Positions 1 through 10,914 of a stretch of DNA of 64,000 nucleotides are shown here, in pieces. The stretch's first letter is position 1. The number at the start of each line of letters is the position of its first letter. Below the pieces are notes generated by a model. The model was given only the letters and a program-made list of their open reading frames with translations, did not search any database and had not been told where the DNA came from. Source of the stretch: Enoplolaimus lenunculus (taxonomy: Eukaryota > Nematoda > Enoplea > Enoplida > Thoracostomopsidae); assembly GCA_030248215.1 (NCBI GenBank), contig JASANG010000937.1:62001-126000 (forward strand). Direction: 5' to 3'. The position numbers and the translations under genes were made by a program.

Positions 1-1020
1 ACACAAAAACAATTACATTTTTGTGACATGTAACAAATAAGGCAGTCAACTGTTAACCGAAGCATACAAAAATTTTTTATGCTAAACAATTATTGTCTGG
101 CGTTAAATTGCAATGGTGAAAATTATACTTGGTGGGCACTGAATAATTTTAGGGAACCCTTACAATTGCAATTCAAGATTGTTTACTTTTAGGCTTAATG
201 ATGAAGTATTGGGTCACGTCACATGGTCACATGGTCAACCCTTCGAACGATAACCCGCTAAAATTAAAACTTTGACGCATTAGCCAATTTCATATTAGGA
301 TGGACAAACCAGCGTAATACAGAGGCCGAAAATTAAAGAACATAGAACATTAACCTCCGTAAAATAATACATTAGAAGGATTCATTGGATCAAAACACTT
401 TGAACAGGATTAATGGCCCATATTTTCAAATGTGTATAGCATCTATCACCAGTTATAGCCACAAATTTTGAAACTATCCAACTCGTGCGATTGCGGATCT
501 CAAAATTGGTACTGAAAAACGACAAATCAAACGCAAAAAATGTGCTGAATTTCGAACCCCGTTATTCACTGGTTCGAAATCTACAAGACCAAATTGCAAC
601 TGGTAATAGATTCTACACACACAATTGAGAATACGAGCCAAGAATTGCGTTTAGTAGCTTCTATCTACAGACATGAAACCATGAGTATGTAAATACATTC
701 AAAATAAACAATCTTACAATTGTCACATGCAGCCATATTTAGATTACCAAGCGATACAAAAAATACCATGTTTTTGGTGGAATAATAACATAAACACTCC
801 GCTAAGTATAGACAAAACATCTGAAAATGCGTAAACATTGGTGAAAACGCCGGCTCTCGTACACAATTTCGTACGGTTCGCTCAGGCTCAGGCTTAGATT
901 TTCGTTGAACAACAGGTTTAGCTATGCATAAAGCTTAGTCTTAAATGTGAGGAAAAGTGTACAGGAGCACAAAATGTAGTTAACACAAGTAACAAACAGG
1001 TTATTGAGCCAAGCGATCCT
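1..1020. other. AT-rich stretch, nothing recognised
   Basis: I see no exon-like frame, RNA gene or repeat shared with the rest of the window. The end of the stretch leads into the tandem-repeat element that starts near 1021. Confidence 0.5.
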
Positions 1021-2105
1021 GCGAGCGGAGCTCGGAGTTTCGCGAAGCGTTTTATATTTTGTACTTGGGGGTCGAAAGGTGGATGTCCGTCCGTCTGTCC
1101 GTCCGAAAAGAATCTCAAGAACCGCTGAACCGATTTTGATAAACTTTTTTGTTGGAAAGCCAATTATCCTGGGGTGTTAACCTCGCATTGGGGTTTTGAA
1201 ATTGCAAGCCGTTTAGTAGCTACAGACTAATTTGCATAATTAATTAAGCCTAAATTAGGACTTTCCGCAATATTTCACTAATTATTACAGTTAGAAGCAA
1301 TCTAATTTTAGCATTAAAAGGTTTTTGGGTGCGAGAAATCTGCGTAGACGGTTTACAAACCGCCAAAACCGAAGCTTGAGCAGCTAGCTAATAGATAATT
1401 TGCATATTGGCATAGTTTATAAGCCTAAATTAGGACTTTTTACAATATTTCACTAATTATTATGGTTAAAAGCAATATAATTTCAGCAGTAAAGGGTTTT
1501 TAGGTGCGAGGAATTTGAATAAATTGTTTACAAACATCCAAAACCGATAATTAAAAAGTTAGCTAATATCTAATCTGCATATTAGCTTAATTGACAAGAC
1601 AAAATTAGGACTTTTTAATGTATTTCAATAATCCTTAGGGTTTACTGAAGATTTTTTGGTGCGAGGAATCTGAATAAATTGTTTACAAACCTCCAAAATC
1701 GATAATTGAGTAGTTAGCTAATAGATAATTTGCATAGAAGCATAATTGATAAGCCTAAATTAGGCGTTTTTACAATGTTTCACTAATTATTAGCGTTACA
1801 AGCAATCAAATTTCAGCAAGAATAGGTTTTCGGGTGCGAGGAATCTGAATAAATCGCCTACAAACCTTCAAAAGCGATTATCGAATTGTTAGCTAATGGC
1901 TAATTTGCATATTTACTTAATTGACGAGACAAAATTAAGACTTTTTAAATTATTCCAATAATTATTAGGGTGGCTGAAGGGTTTTTGGGTGTGAGGAATC
2001 TGAGGAAATTGCTTAAAAAACCTCCAAAACCGATATATGAATAGTTAGCTAATAACTAATTTGCATATTACCTTAATTGATTACGTGTGTTCGAGCTTCG
2101 CTCAA
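1021..2105 (+). mobile_element. Non-autonomous element with tandem-repeat core (Helentron/DINE-like?)
   Basis: The left end carries GAGCGGAGCTCGG. The right end carries its near reverse complement, CGAGCTTCGCTC, so short terminal inverted repeats are likely. After the left end comes a GTCCGTCCGTCTGTCCGTCC run (about 1086-1105) and a conserved block that includes AACCGATTTTGAT and CCTCGCATTGGGGTTTT. From about 1225 to 2075 there are about five diverged units of roughly 155-180 bp. Each has TTTGCAT, a TTAGGACTTTT-like stretch, TCACTAATTATT, TTTTTGGGTGCGAGGAATCTG and TTTACAAACC. There is no coding sequence. An inverted relative lies at 47.17-47.96 kb. A unique flank followed by a tandem core resembles Helentron-associated DINE/pearl-type elements. 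That family assignment is inference; the repeat structure is seen directly. Confidence 0.65.
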
Positions 2106-2317
2106 TAAATGTAGTCCCACTACGACTGGTACATTCATATTGAAGCACGTCTTATTAAGTCGTATACTCTAAAAGCTATTAGCCAGCAACGCCTCAAGTA
2201 TATGAGATACTGCTTTAAAGACAATGTGTGGGGTACGTAAAACCACACAATGTTGACAGTTTTTCAGACAAATACGTCATGAATATTTTCGATGACGATA
2301 GTAACGTAAAGAGACAA

Positions 2318-2495
2318 CCCAGTGTACAGTGCGGAACTGTAGTATAAGCATATTCCTAAGCCTAAGCCTAAAGCGTAAGAATGAGCTTGTACCCAACTCT
2401 AAGCCTACGCGTAAGCAAAAAATTAATCTAAACCTAAAGCTTACACTATTCCCGTCCCACAGAAAAACGTCCCACCCGTAAACTTTACATGGGCC
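2318..2495. mobile_element. MITE of the 'CCTAAGCCTAAG' family, diverged
   Basis: The copy shares the order TGCGGAACTGTAGTATAAGC, CCTAAGCCTAAGCCTAA, a CTATTCCCGTCCCACAGAAA block and a terminal ACTTTACATGGGCC with the copies at 20955 and 23307. The right terminal repeat is clear. The left one has decayed. The CCTAAGC hexamer-like core explains many scattered CCTAAGCCTAAG stretches in the window. Confidence 0.6.
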
Positions 2496-3758
2496 AAAGA
2501 CAGGCCTAATTTTAGTATTAAAATACAAAGGTTGACGGCTAAAATTCCGTTTTCAAATTTTGCGACAATCCCCTTTGGTGTAACAGATTCGTCCCATTTG
2601 GGTTGGTTGTACAAGAGAACGCTGACCACGGCGTTGCGGTAATCCACACAGTATGTGGCATATTAGAAAACGGAATACCTCAACGCGTGCCGTATTTCCT
2701 CAAACAGCGGTGTCGTTTTATTTGATCTCTGATTACATTCCGAAGCGAAAATCCATGTGCTTTTTAGCGAATGTATTATCGAAAAAATACTACTCAAACC
2801 AAAGATAAATACCGGTTCGCGGTCCGTTTGTGCCGAAGCAAACGTGCCAGAGATACTGTATGGTGTGGAAATATATCGCTTTAGATCGCCGCTATACAAC
2901 TATAGTCAGCCTAGTAGAGTCACAATCGGTTCTCTTTATCCTACTATGATAATGACACACTGACAATGTATATATGTACATATGTACTTGCTAAGAGCCA
3001 GGGATATAAAAAATAAGGGGATGGATAGTGGGTAAATATACCTTTTGAATCTTTTGTAAACATTGTTTAGAATAATCTATTAAATCGTAGGGCGGGAGGG
3101 GTCAATAAATTTCTTTTACATCAAGTTTATACCCTTTTGAACTGAAATCCCGGCTCACTCGCCTGGTGTACATATATACATGTATGCGACAGGTAGCGTA
3201 GTTAGGATTTCATTTCGTGAGGGCATAGCATCATATAAATGTTGCGAACAAGCGTATACCGAGCGAAAAAGTTTTCAATGGTTAACGAATATTAAATGCC
3301 ATTTTTTGTCCGTTCCAAAATGTCGTTAACCGATATATCCTAATCAATTGCTTCCGTACAATACGCATGACCCTGGTATGCGATAAGAGCCTAAAACAAC
3401 AGAACAAGAGATATACTTCAAACAATCCGCTGAGTCAAAGAAAAGACAGCTACACAAAACATACACACTGACACAGTTTATGAATCGTGCGTTGCCCATG
3501 AATTTAAAGCAGTATGCTTTGAATATAGCAATATACTATGCATGCTTAACGTTTTGAGCACGCATTTTAGTCTACAAGACTCACACAAGCTAAAATCTAA
3601 ACAAATATTACCAAACGCCAGGGGTGTAACTAAGAGGTTCATTTCGGATGGGGGAACTTGTCATGTAAAAGTTGTTTGACCTGTAGTACATGGTTATTGT
3701 AAATCATGTTAAAAGTAGTTTATATCTTGTCTCTCCAGAAACTTCTGGAACAGATACA
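2496..3758. other. Relics of MITE ends, no gene
   Basis: The stretch holds degraded ends of the CAGGGGTGTAACTAAG / GGCTACGCCCTGG type near 2995-3245 and 3620-3665. The rest is AT-rich DNA without an exon-like frame. Confidence 0.4.
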
Positions 3759-3922
3759 CAGGCCCGTAGCGAGCTAACCTAGCTAGGGGGGTCTTAAAAT
3801 TTTCCAGGAGGGGAATTCAATGGTTTTCAATGAGTCACAAGCAAGGTTTAAAATTCTCTAGGGGGGGGCAAATTTTGCCAGGGGGGCTGAGCCCTCCTGG
3901 TTCCTCCTTGGCAACGAGCCCG
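3759..3922 (+). mobile_element. hAT-type MITE, 164 bp, with 8-bp target duplication
   Basis: The element begins CAGGCCCGTAGCGAGC and ends CTTGGCAACGAGCCCG. It is flanked by CAGATACA (3751-3758) and CAGATATA (3923-3930), a 7/8 target duplication. The interior has G-rich tracts around TTTTCAATGAGTCACAAGCAAGG. It matches the copies at 48825 and 54128. An 8-bp duplication with CAGG-type ends is characteristic of hAT elements. It has no coding capacity. Confidence 0.85.
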
Positions 3923-6230
3923 CAGATATATCCCTTTTATTGCTCTTGCCGAACGCCATTTTTGTGTATGTCATGGCGACACATATAGTCAAAACCTTAG
4001 TAGGCGTCTCTATATTGCAGTTTGATACAGTAGGTGCAAACAGGGACTCGCAAAGGCCGACAATGGGAACATTTTGTCTATAACAGCTAATATATTTTAT
4101 AAAACATAAAATGCTTTATTGGACACACACACAGGAATTACGTAGCTACCCGACTAAACCCGAGAGATAGATAGCTCAAAATCGGTCAAAGACAAAATAT
4201 CTTATGAACAACTATACAAACCGTACACGTGGCACAGGGTCTCGTACACTTTGGTTTACAGACACGAGATGTCTTTAAAGATATATAGAGATATTGGTAA
4301 AAAATATATATATCATTTCGTATACATCAAACAATTGGCACATGCTGCTATACAGTGCTTTAAACTGATCCTGGTAATAAAAACGGAACTGAAATGCAGC
4401 GATTTTAACGATTGAGGTAAAATCGAATTTATATCGTGAACCGCAGTGTGTTTCAAGGGTCTGGGGGCTCCGCGGTACCTTCAATACAGAATTTGTTTTG
4501 GTTCGCTAAAGGCAACAGCTTCGCTGAATATATAATCGTTAACGAGTTATCTATTTTTACCTTACAAGCAATAGTTTTGTCGTTTTTAGCACGGGAGTGT
4601 GCAGTGGACCAGGAACAGAAGATGTTAGCAGTCCGATATTTGTAGAGAAGTAAGTTCTTTTAATAAGTATTATATAGAGTAAGATTGTGGATTACGGATG
4701 ACAAAAAACACTTAATCTAGAATCCAGAGACGTCACCAAGCTTAATCTGGATTCCAGGGGTAAGAATCTTTTTAAAATTATTTTTACCAAATGAAATTTC
4801 GGCTACGCCCTGGGTTGTGCGGGGTTGTTCCTCTCAGATCCCATCACGTGGGTAGGGGGTAGTAGTACAAAGAATACAAATTCTGTTCCCATTTCCAGGT
4901 TTTACACTTAAGCTACTGCCTCTTAAGAATCTACTTAGGGGTTAAAACTTGTCGTACCCACCAGAAATAAAATTCTGGCTGCGTCCGTGCTACAACCCAT
5001 TTTCGAAACCAAGTGAACTAAATTGATAATCTCGCACGCAGACCATCATAAGACAACTGCAGTTCAAGGTTTAGGCTGCCTGTACTACAAAAACAAAAGT
5101 ATGAATATATAATCAAAATATACTGTTACCACCAAAACAACGCAACGTGACCAGAGTTTTACTGAAGCTCTATATTTGAAATGCTGGCTAGCAGTCAGAA
5201 CCAGTACTGTGTAGAACGGAAGAAAACGATGAAATGCATCTCCTATGGAAATTTCTTAAGAGACGAGATAAATACTAAGCGTTCAGCATACATAACTTTT
5301 TCGATTCTAAAGGTTAAAAAATTGTTTTGGTACGTCGTTATACCATCTCGAACTGAAATATTACCTTCGGCTCTGGATCCATTTGGCTCCTAAGTAATCA
5401 TGGCCCAATCCTCTTAGGCCGATAGTTTGAGCTGAAAGCTGACGACAGAAGTCATTGATATTGGTACTATTTTGTAAGATTAATGGATGTTCGTTTTATA
5501 CCACAGTGTATTGCTGATAGAAAAAAATGGCAGACGGAAAAATACTCGTTGGGTCCGGGTTTTTACCGAGAGCTGAAATGGATTTTCATATATAAACGAC
5601 GCAAAAACAAGACTGAATATGTATATACAACGGTGCTGATAAAGCTAGAACTGACAAAAAAAACCAGAACCATATATAAGGCGGTATATCGGTGTTCAGA
5701 AATGTTTTTGTTGCTGATAGGATAGGCGACCAGACGGATTTTATTTAGAAATGTTTAAGTTTTATACGTAATAAAAATCTAACCAAGGCGGTGATAAGAT
5801 GACAAAAATGGTTTTGCCCAAAAATAAATGTATGGGACACCAGGCCCGTAGACATGCTCAAGTTTCTAGGGAGAGGGGCTGAACGTTTTACACGACGGGC
5901 ATATGCAAGAGTTTTTGGTGACTTACAAGCAAGATTGAGACAATTTTCCAGGGTACAAAACATTTGGTGATACCTAAACAATCTAAATGCAGATTTGATG
6001 TGTACATTTTACCGGTTTCTTGTATATATTTTTTAATATTGCAGAATTTGCAGGGTTCCAACATGAATCGAAAAGGCATTTTCTTAGACTGTAGAATGAC
6101 CCACAAAATTCAAAAGTTTTTGTCTCTCGCTACGCTCACTAGCGAAAATATTTAAACGATGGTTATTCGTTTCCTAAATGAAATCCTGGATACGCGCCTG
6201 GTTGCTGCCAAAGAATTTAGGTAGATGTTA
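3923..6230. other. AT-rich stretch with MITE fragments
   Basis: A partial, diverged copy of the 165-bp hAT-type MITE lies at about 5845-5955 (CAGGCCCGTAGACATGC, then TGACTTACAAGCAAGATTGAG). A degraded CGGCTACGCCCTGG end lies near 4800. ATG-started frames of 70 codons (5181-5393) and 80 codons (5483-5725) are AT-rich, lack splice context and do not look coding. Confidence 0.4.
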
Positions 6231-6610
6231 TTTTGAAGACTACGGGTTTCGTTGCGGATTCCGGTGCGGGTTTTAGTTTAGTCAGATACCGGGTTCGGAT
6301 TAGGCAGAAATTTTACCGGGTGGAATTTGGATTCGATTTTGAAAAAGCCGAACCCAAAAGGCGAATTCAACAATGTTCGGAAATATATGGTTTTCATTTT
6401 TATAATAAAAATTTTATAAAGCTCATTTCCTGGAGTAATAAATTTCATTAGTTTTGCAAGTCGAAAGGTATTATCCAGAGTTTCGTACGTTGGTATTCAG
6501 AAACAAATTATCGATATATCAGAAATTTACAAAATGCGATGTTCGGATTCACATTCAGCAAATTAGCAATGGATTCCGATATATATTCGAATTCGGTCAA
6601 ATCGCTGATT
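6231..6610. repeat. Degenerate TTCGG/CCGGGT-rich repeat, possible element relic
   Basis: Motifs such as GGATTCCGGTGCGGG, ACCGGGTTCGGAT, GGATTCGATTTTG and, at the far side, GGATTCCGATATATATTCGAATTCGG recur in both orientations. This suggests a hAT-like non-autonomous relic with multiple subterminal motifs. The boundaries are not defined. Confidence 0.3.
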
Positions 6611-6811
6611 CTGTTCCACTCCGGTCATGACTAAAAGATTTAGGTAACAAGACTAATAGAATATTATGACAAAACCGCAGAAGACGAGATTTTGGCTTAA
6701 GGCGGGGTGGTGCTTACCCCAACCGGTTCATAGAACCTACCGGCGTTGATGCTAAAATGAAAAGCGACAACTCCATGCACGTGCAACTAGATTTCATGTA
6801 TCAAAAGGTAG

Positions 6812-7260
6812 CTAGCTATTCGATGCAATAGTAAGCCTTATATCGCTAAAGAAACAGATAATGAAATCATGATAATCGATGATATGACAGATGGGACTAA
6901 TGTGGCAATATTTAAACCCGTTGATGCTGCATGGCAAAAGGTGGCGGCCTTTAAATTTGACATCAAAGTCGCAAAAGTAGTTACTTACAAGCACACGTGT
7001 GAACCGGCAGCTTTACCTAAGGAAGTACAGTCTATAGAAATCGATGCTAACTGCTTTTTTCGAGCCATAAGCTTCACTACATCTGGTACTGAACGCTATC
7101 ACCTGGATATCCGTAAAAAATTGCGCGAAATTGTAACAATATCGAGAAATTGAATTAATAGAGACGCGAATGATTACATTAAACAGAGTGGTATGGCGAA
7201 GCCAGGTACATGAGCAACTGAGTGCTAAATTCTTGCCACTGCAGTATTTCTTTATACTAC
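6812..7260 (+). pseudogene. OTU-type cysteine protease gene fragment, broken
   Basis: The plus strand encodes a stretch containing VQSIEIDANCFFRAISF followed by GTERYHLDIRKKL. This matches the catalytic-Cys region of the OTU deubiquitinase fold (DGNC[LF]FRAxS, then GxxxxHxxxR). The preceding about 70 residues (NVAIFKPVDAAWQKVAAFKF and on) fit the upstream part of OTU genes that occur in many copies in invertebrate genomes. Further OTU-like sequence follows in the same region up to about 7260. The gene is broken, with roughly three interruptions, and is incomplete at both ends. An ATG lies at 6869. It is followed directly by a hAT-type MITE at 7270. OTU domains cleave ubiquitin chains, but this copy cannot be functional as it stands. 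Whether it came from a host gene or from a mobile element's cargo cannot be decided here. Confidence 0.7.
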
Positions 7261-7269
7261 GATTTTTGA

Positions 7270-7453
7270 CAGTGGCGGATCCAGGATCTCAAAATGGGTC
7301 GGGGGGGGGCAAACTTTCACAGGCAGTAAACTTATTTTTGACCCACACACAAACCACGAACTATTGTCACAAAATTGCTATATAATTTTTGTCGAGATGC
7401 TGTTGGGGGGGGGGGCGGGCACGGCCGAGGTGGCCTCCCATGGATCCGCCATA
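7270..7453 (+). mobile_element. hAT-like MITE (CAGTGGCGGATCCA ends), about 184 bp
   Basis: It begins CAGTGGCGGATCCAGG and ends CCATGGATCCGCCA. The interior matches 46093-46266 in inverse orientation, sharing TTGACCCACACACAAACCA, ATTGTCACAAAATTGCTATA and TTGTCGAGATGCTGTTGGGG. It contains two long G tracts (about 7302-7311 and 7406-7416). No clean 8-bp duplication is seen at this copy. Confidence 0.7.
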
Positions 7454-7620
7454 TTAATTGGGAAGTAACGGTAACTATCTAAAGTTTCGATCCGAAGTTG
7501 TTATAAAAAAACTTTCGGAATTCTGACATTTGTGCTACTGTTTCAGAACATGACGGTTCGAAGGGGTGGAATTCAACAGATGAAAAAATTCTGCCATCAC
7601 TGGTGTCGAGGAAAACTTAA

Positions 7621-8128
7621 ACGAGGGGAAGAATTATATTGTGAGCAAGTGAAAATTAACTAGACTAAGATAGCCGAATTCGTCCATCTGGAAGAATTAA
7701 ACGAGGGGAAGAATTATATTGTGAGCAAGTGAAAATTAACTAGACTAAGATAGCCGAATTCGTCCATCTGGAAGAATTAAACGAGGGGAAGAATTATATT
7801 GTGAGCAAGTGAAAATTAACTAGACTAAGATAGCCGAATTCGTCCATCTGGAAGAATTAAACGAGGGGAAGAATTATATTGTGAGCAAGTGAAAATTAAC
7901 CAGACTACGATAGCCGAATTCGTCCATCTGGAAGAATTAAACGAGGGGAAGAATTATATTGTGAGCAAGTGAAAATTAACTAGACTAAGATAGCCGAATT
8001 CGTCCATCTGGAAGAATTAAACGAGGGGAAGAATTATATTGTGAGCAAGTGAAAATTAACTAGACTAAGATAGCCGAATTCGTCCATCTGGAAGAATTAA
8101 ACGAGGGGAAGAATTATATCGTGAGCAG
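7621..8128 (+). repeat. 80-bp minisatellite, six full units plus a partial
   Basis: The motif ACGAGGGGAAGAATTATATT starts at 7621, 7701, 7781, 7861, 7941, 8021 and 8101, giving an exact 80-bp period. Units are nearly identical. The unit at 7861 differs at two sites (CAGACTACGA for TAGACTAAGA). The seventh copy diverges after GTGAGCA. The homogeneity implies recent expansion. Confidence 0.97.
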
Positions 8129-8159
8129 GGAAAGCATCAAGCTACTTTAATTTTTCCGT

Positions 8160-8290
8160 GGGAAACAAACGGAGGAAGAATTAAACGTTGTGGGAAGAAT
8201 TCTACCATGAGCGGGGGAAGAATTAAACTAGTTTAATTCTTTTGGGGGGGGGGGGGCAATTAAACGGGGGGAGGGAGAATTATACCGCGA
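8160..8290 (+). repeat. Degenerate GAATTAAAC/poly-G stretch beside the minisatellite
   Basis: GGAAGAATTAAACG, GGGAAGAATTCTACC, GGGGGAAGAATTAAAC and GGGAGAATTATACC repeat imperfectly. A run of about 13 G lies near 8242-8254. These are old relatives of the 80-bp unit's 5' half and may be the seed from which it expanded. Confidence 0.6.
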
Positions 8291-8965
8291 AACCGGAACT
8301 ACAGGAATTCTGGTGACACTTTGAAATTAACGTTCGAGCGGTTTTGAATGGGTTAGACTTCGTTACAGATTCTGGTACACAAACAAATATACTATGTAGT
8401 CTGAGCCTTTTGATATTGGTTTGCTTGAAAGGTCAGTCCCGCGCACAAGTTGCGTGTTACTTTAGCGTATACGAAACACTATTCTCGTGCGCAAAATAAT
8501 TATTTTACAAACCGATTCTACGAAAACGCGCCCGCTGATTACCACGCGCTGTCGTTTCAGCGGCGTTGCAAAGATTTCAGTTCAGGAGGATACAACTACA
8601 AATGTAACAATAATACCGTTCTACCTCTAAAACGTGAAGGTTTATTCTCAAGTGTGTCGAAATCGATTTTTTCATGTCTCCAGACATTTCAAGAGAGAAT
8701 TTCTTTCTACCATTCCGCTTGTATTGCACGCTTGTGAGAGTCTTTTGTTTCCGTTTTAGCTCTTCTTAACTCGTAAGTCTTGTATTGTGCAGAGAAAAAA
8801 CAGTTAGGAAAAAAAGCATTTTTACGTAATTTATTTACAAAAAAAGTTGCAGGAAATTCGAGATGTCTCAATGTGTCAACGTTTGTATTTTACTCCCGTA
8901 TATATAACGATATTTGCAACTTTTACAGTGTGAGTGAAAACAGAGACGTTTGTTTACTTTGGCAG

Positions 8966-9083
8966 GTGGCCACAAAAGGACGGCCCCACAATGGAAAGAG
9001 TGTGGCATTCGAACTAAACAGCTTTAGTCATGGGTGCCATCAGAGTATTGAGTTGCGGTACCCGAGTAGATGGTCTAGTGGAG
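8966..9083 (+). CDS. Candidate internal exon, unknown protein
   Basis: A good acceptor (TTGTTTACTTTGGCAG) precedes a fully open 118-nt stretch that starts in phase 0 (VATKGRPHNGKSVAFELNSF...). It ends at a GTGGAG|GTAATTTG donor, leaving one extra base. Composition is more GC-balanced than the flanks. The frame stays open upstream to 8780 without an ATG. I find no convincing partner exon. A 39-codon open frame is common by chance, so this is weak. The protein is not recognised. Confidence 0.2.
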
Positions 9084-9143
9084 GTAATTTGTAACAAACT
9101 GGCGCAGTCAGCTGCAATTTTTTAATTGTTTATTTATCCTATA

Positions 9144-9594
9144 CTGTAGAGACCCGAATAAGACGGGGAGGGTAATAAGGAGGCGAGGGTTCCCATTTTG
9201 AGTCCCAATCAATTTGAATCTGAATCCCTAATAAAAGTCCGTAAGCAGATAAAATCCCTAAACCCTAATTATATTCCATACATGTTAATTATCCTTAATT
9301 GTAGCGCATAAATTATACTACAGGACTAAATAAAGTTGAGCTCGAAACTTTAAAGCATACTTAAGTTTTGAAAGTACATTCCTAAGTATAACTTTGCATC
9401 ATCGCTCAAGCTTTTGATGCAAGACGAATAAACGTTTAATTCAACAAATAATTGCAATACTGGATATATCAGTAACGAAGGGCGGCATAGGGCGTGTTAA
9501 AAATAAATAACAGTCCGTAACCGAATAACACGGGTACCTTCTGGAGAGGCCAAATAAATATCTGTCCCCCTATCTTCTTAGGGTCAATATTGTA
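9144..9594 (-). mobile_element. 'CCCGAATAAGAGG' MITE, mariner-like TA target
   Basis: The left end, TACTGTAGAGACCCGAATAA, and the diverged right end, CCCCCTATCTTCTTAGGGTC, are inverted repeats. The interior aligns in reverse to the complete copy at 22694: GCATCATCGCTCAAGCTTTTG, TTTAATTCAACA and AACAGTCCGTAACCGAATAA. It is non-coding. Confidence 0.75.
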
Positions 9595-9695
9595 TTCCTA
9601 TCTTGAAAACATTGCGTAGGCAACCCAGGAAGTGCACTGTGTAACCCAAGTGTCTCACTTCAACATGCTCCTTCAACCAAACGATTTGCGGGTAA

Positions 9696-9760
9696 CAGGT
9701 CTGTAGCCAGCTCACCTTGCTGGGAGGCTAGAAAATTTTTGCGGAGGGGCATACAAGGCG
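9696..9760 (+). mobile_element. 5' fragment of the 165-bp hAT-type MITE
   Basis: CAGGTCTGTAGCCAGCTCAC followed by CTTGCTGGGAGGCTA and GGAGGGGCATACAAGG matches the left half of the family. The copy is truncated after about 65 bp. Confidence 0.65.
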
Positions 9761-9764
9761 GGCG

Positions 9765-10620
9765 GGTAATTTGTTAACGGGTTACTGAAACCCTACCCTC
9801 AGATCTGACCAAAAACACGAGAAAATCTGCGATTTGGCTCTTGTTTACGGCCGCTTACAGGTTAAGATTAACGCTCATGCTTAGGCTTGAAGTTATGTTT
9901 TCGAAGCGGTTTACATAAACCTAAGCTTATATTGTTTAAGCCTTTACCTAAAACAGCTAACTTTAGAAAATGTAAATACGAAAGTACGAGTAGCATTCAA
10001 ATCTGCAAAAACAATATAAATTTATGTGTAAACATCGTACGCGTCACGCGAGTTCAATGCAAATCTGAGACAGATTCCTAGAATCAGTGAAATGATGAAA
10101 ACTCGAAATTCAAGAAAACATATATGAAAATAAAATTTTTTGCTAAAAAAACAACGTTTGCGTCAGTAAATGCGAAACAGGTGCATTGTAGCGGAATTAA
10201 TTAGTTAATTTCTTAAATATTGTCAACATTTCTTAAATATTAGCAATAATATACAACTAGAATTCCATTGTTTACCTTACTGTTTTTGCACTGCGCAAAC
10301 ATGAAAATTGAGTCGTGACAACGTTCATAAACGAATATGCAGTGATTACACAGAAAATACATGCGTCAGTGAAACTTTTCCAAACTGACCACAGGTTTTA
10401 TGGAACGGTTGAGCCGTTCGGGCACCTTGAAAAAGAGCGCTCAGATTTTCGAAAACGAAACGTTGTTTTACGACTTAATACCAAACAATTGCGTTTGGTT
10501 TCAAACGTGACTCGCTCGCGAAGTGTCTTCCACTTATACCGCGTTCATATGGCTCTTATCAGTATTCGTTATCTGGCGGCCACCTGGTTTCTTATGACCT
10601 CCGCTAATCTTTCCATACCC
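9765..10620. other. No gene recognised
   Basis: The stretch is AT-rich DNA. An open frame at 10315-10650 begins without an ATG and runs into the minisatellite, and I do not regard it as a gene. Scattered AAGCCTAAG-like motifs occur at 9870-9950. Confidence 0.4.
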
Positions 10621-10624
10621 AAAT

Positions 10625-10905
10625 TTGAACGGACGGCGCCGTACGGGTGACGGATGGCACCGCACGGGTGACGGATGGCACCGCACGGGTGACGGATGGC
10701 ACCGCACGGGTGACGGATGGCACCGCACGGGTGACGGATGGCACCGCACGGGTGACGGATGGCGTCGTACGGGTGTCCCTGCAGCGCGAGCCGGGACGGA
10801 CAGCGCCGGACGGCATTAAAACAATTAACAAGTGTAGCGGTATAGCGCAGTCCTTAGGGTATCGCTATACCTGTCGTACGGCGCCGTCCGTCACCATACG
10901 CTGTC
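10625..10905. repeat. GC-rich element with 21-bp minisatellite and inverted ends
   Basis: Six to six and a half copies of the 21-bp unit (CGCACGGGTGACGGATGGCA plus C) run from 10640 to about 10770. The array is bracketed by GGACGGCGCCGTACGGGTGA on the left and its inverse, TACGGCGCCGTCCGTCACC, at about 10877-10895. The unit length is a multiple of three, so all frames appear as heptapeptide repeats. That is a by-product and not evidence of coding. Related motifs recur near 10965 and at 15430-15600. Confidence 0.85.
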
Positions 10906-10914
10906 ATACGTAAT

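Noticed and set aside
8450-8737. 95-codon plus-strand frame
   Set aside because: The start is TTG, no in-frame ATG lies near it, no acceptor or donor fits, and base composition resembles the surroundings.
10315-10650. 111-codon plus-strand frame
   Set aside because: It starts without an ATG, runs into the 21-bp minisatellite and has no splice signals.
10534-10913. Three overlapping open frames with heptapeptide repeats across the 21-bp minisatellite
   Set aside because: A repeat unit divisible by three keeps every frame open. There is no ATG or splice context, and the frames exist on both strands.
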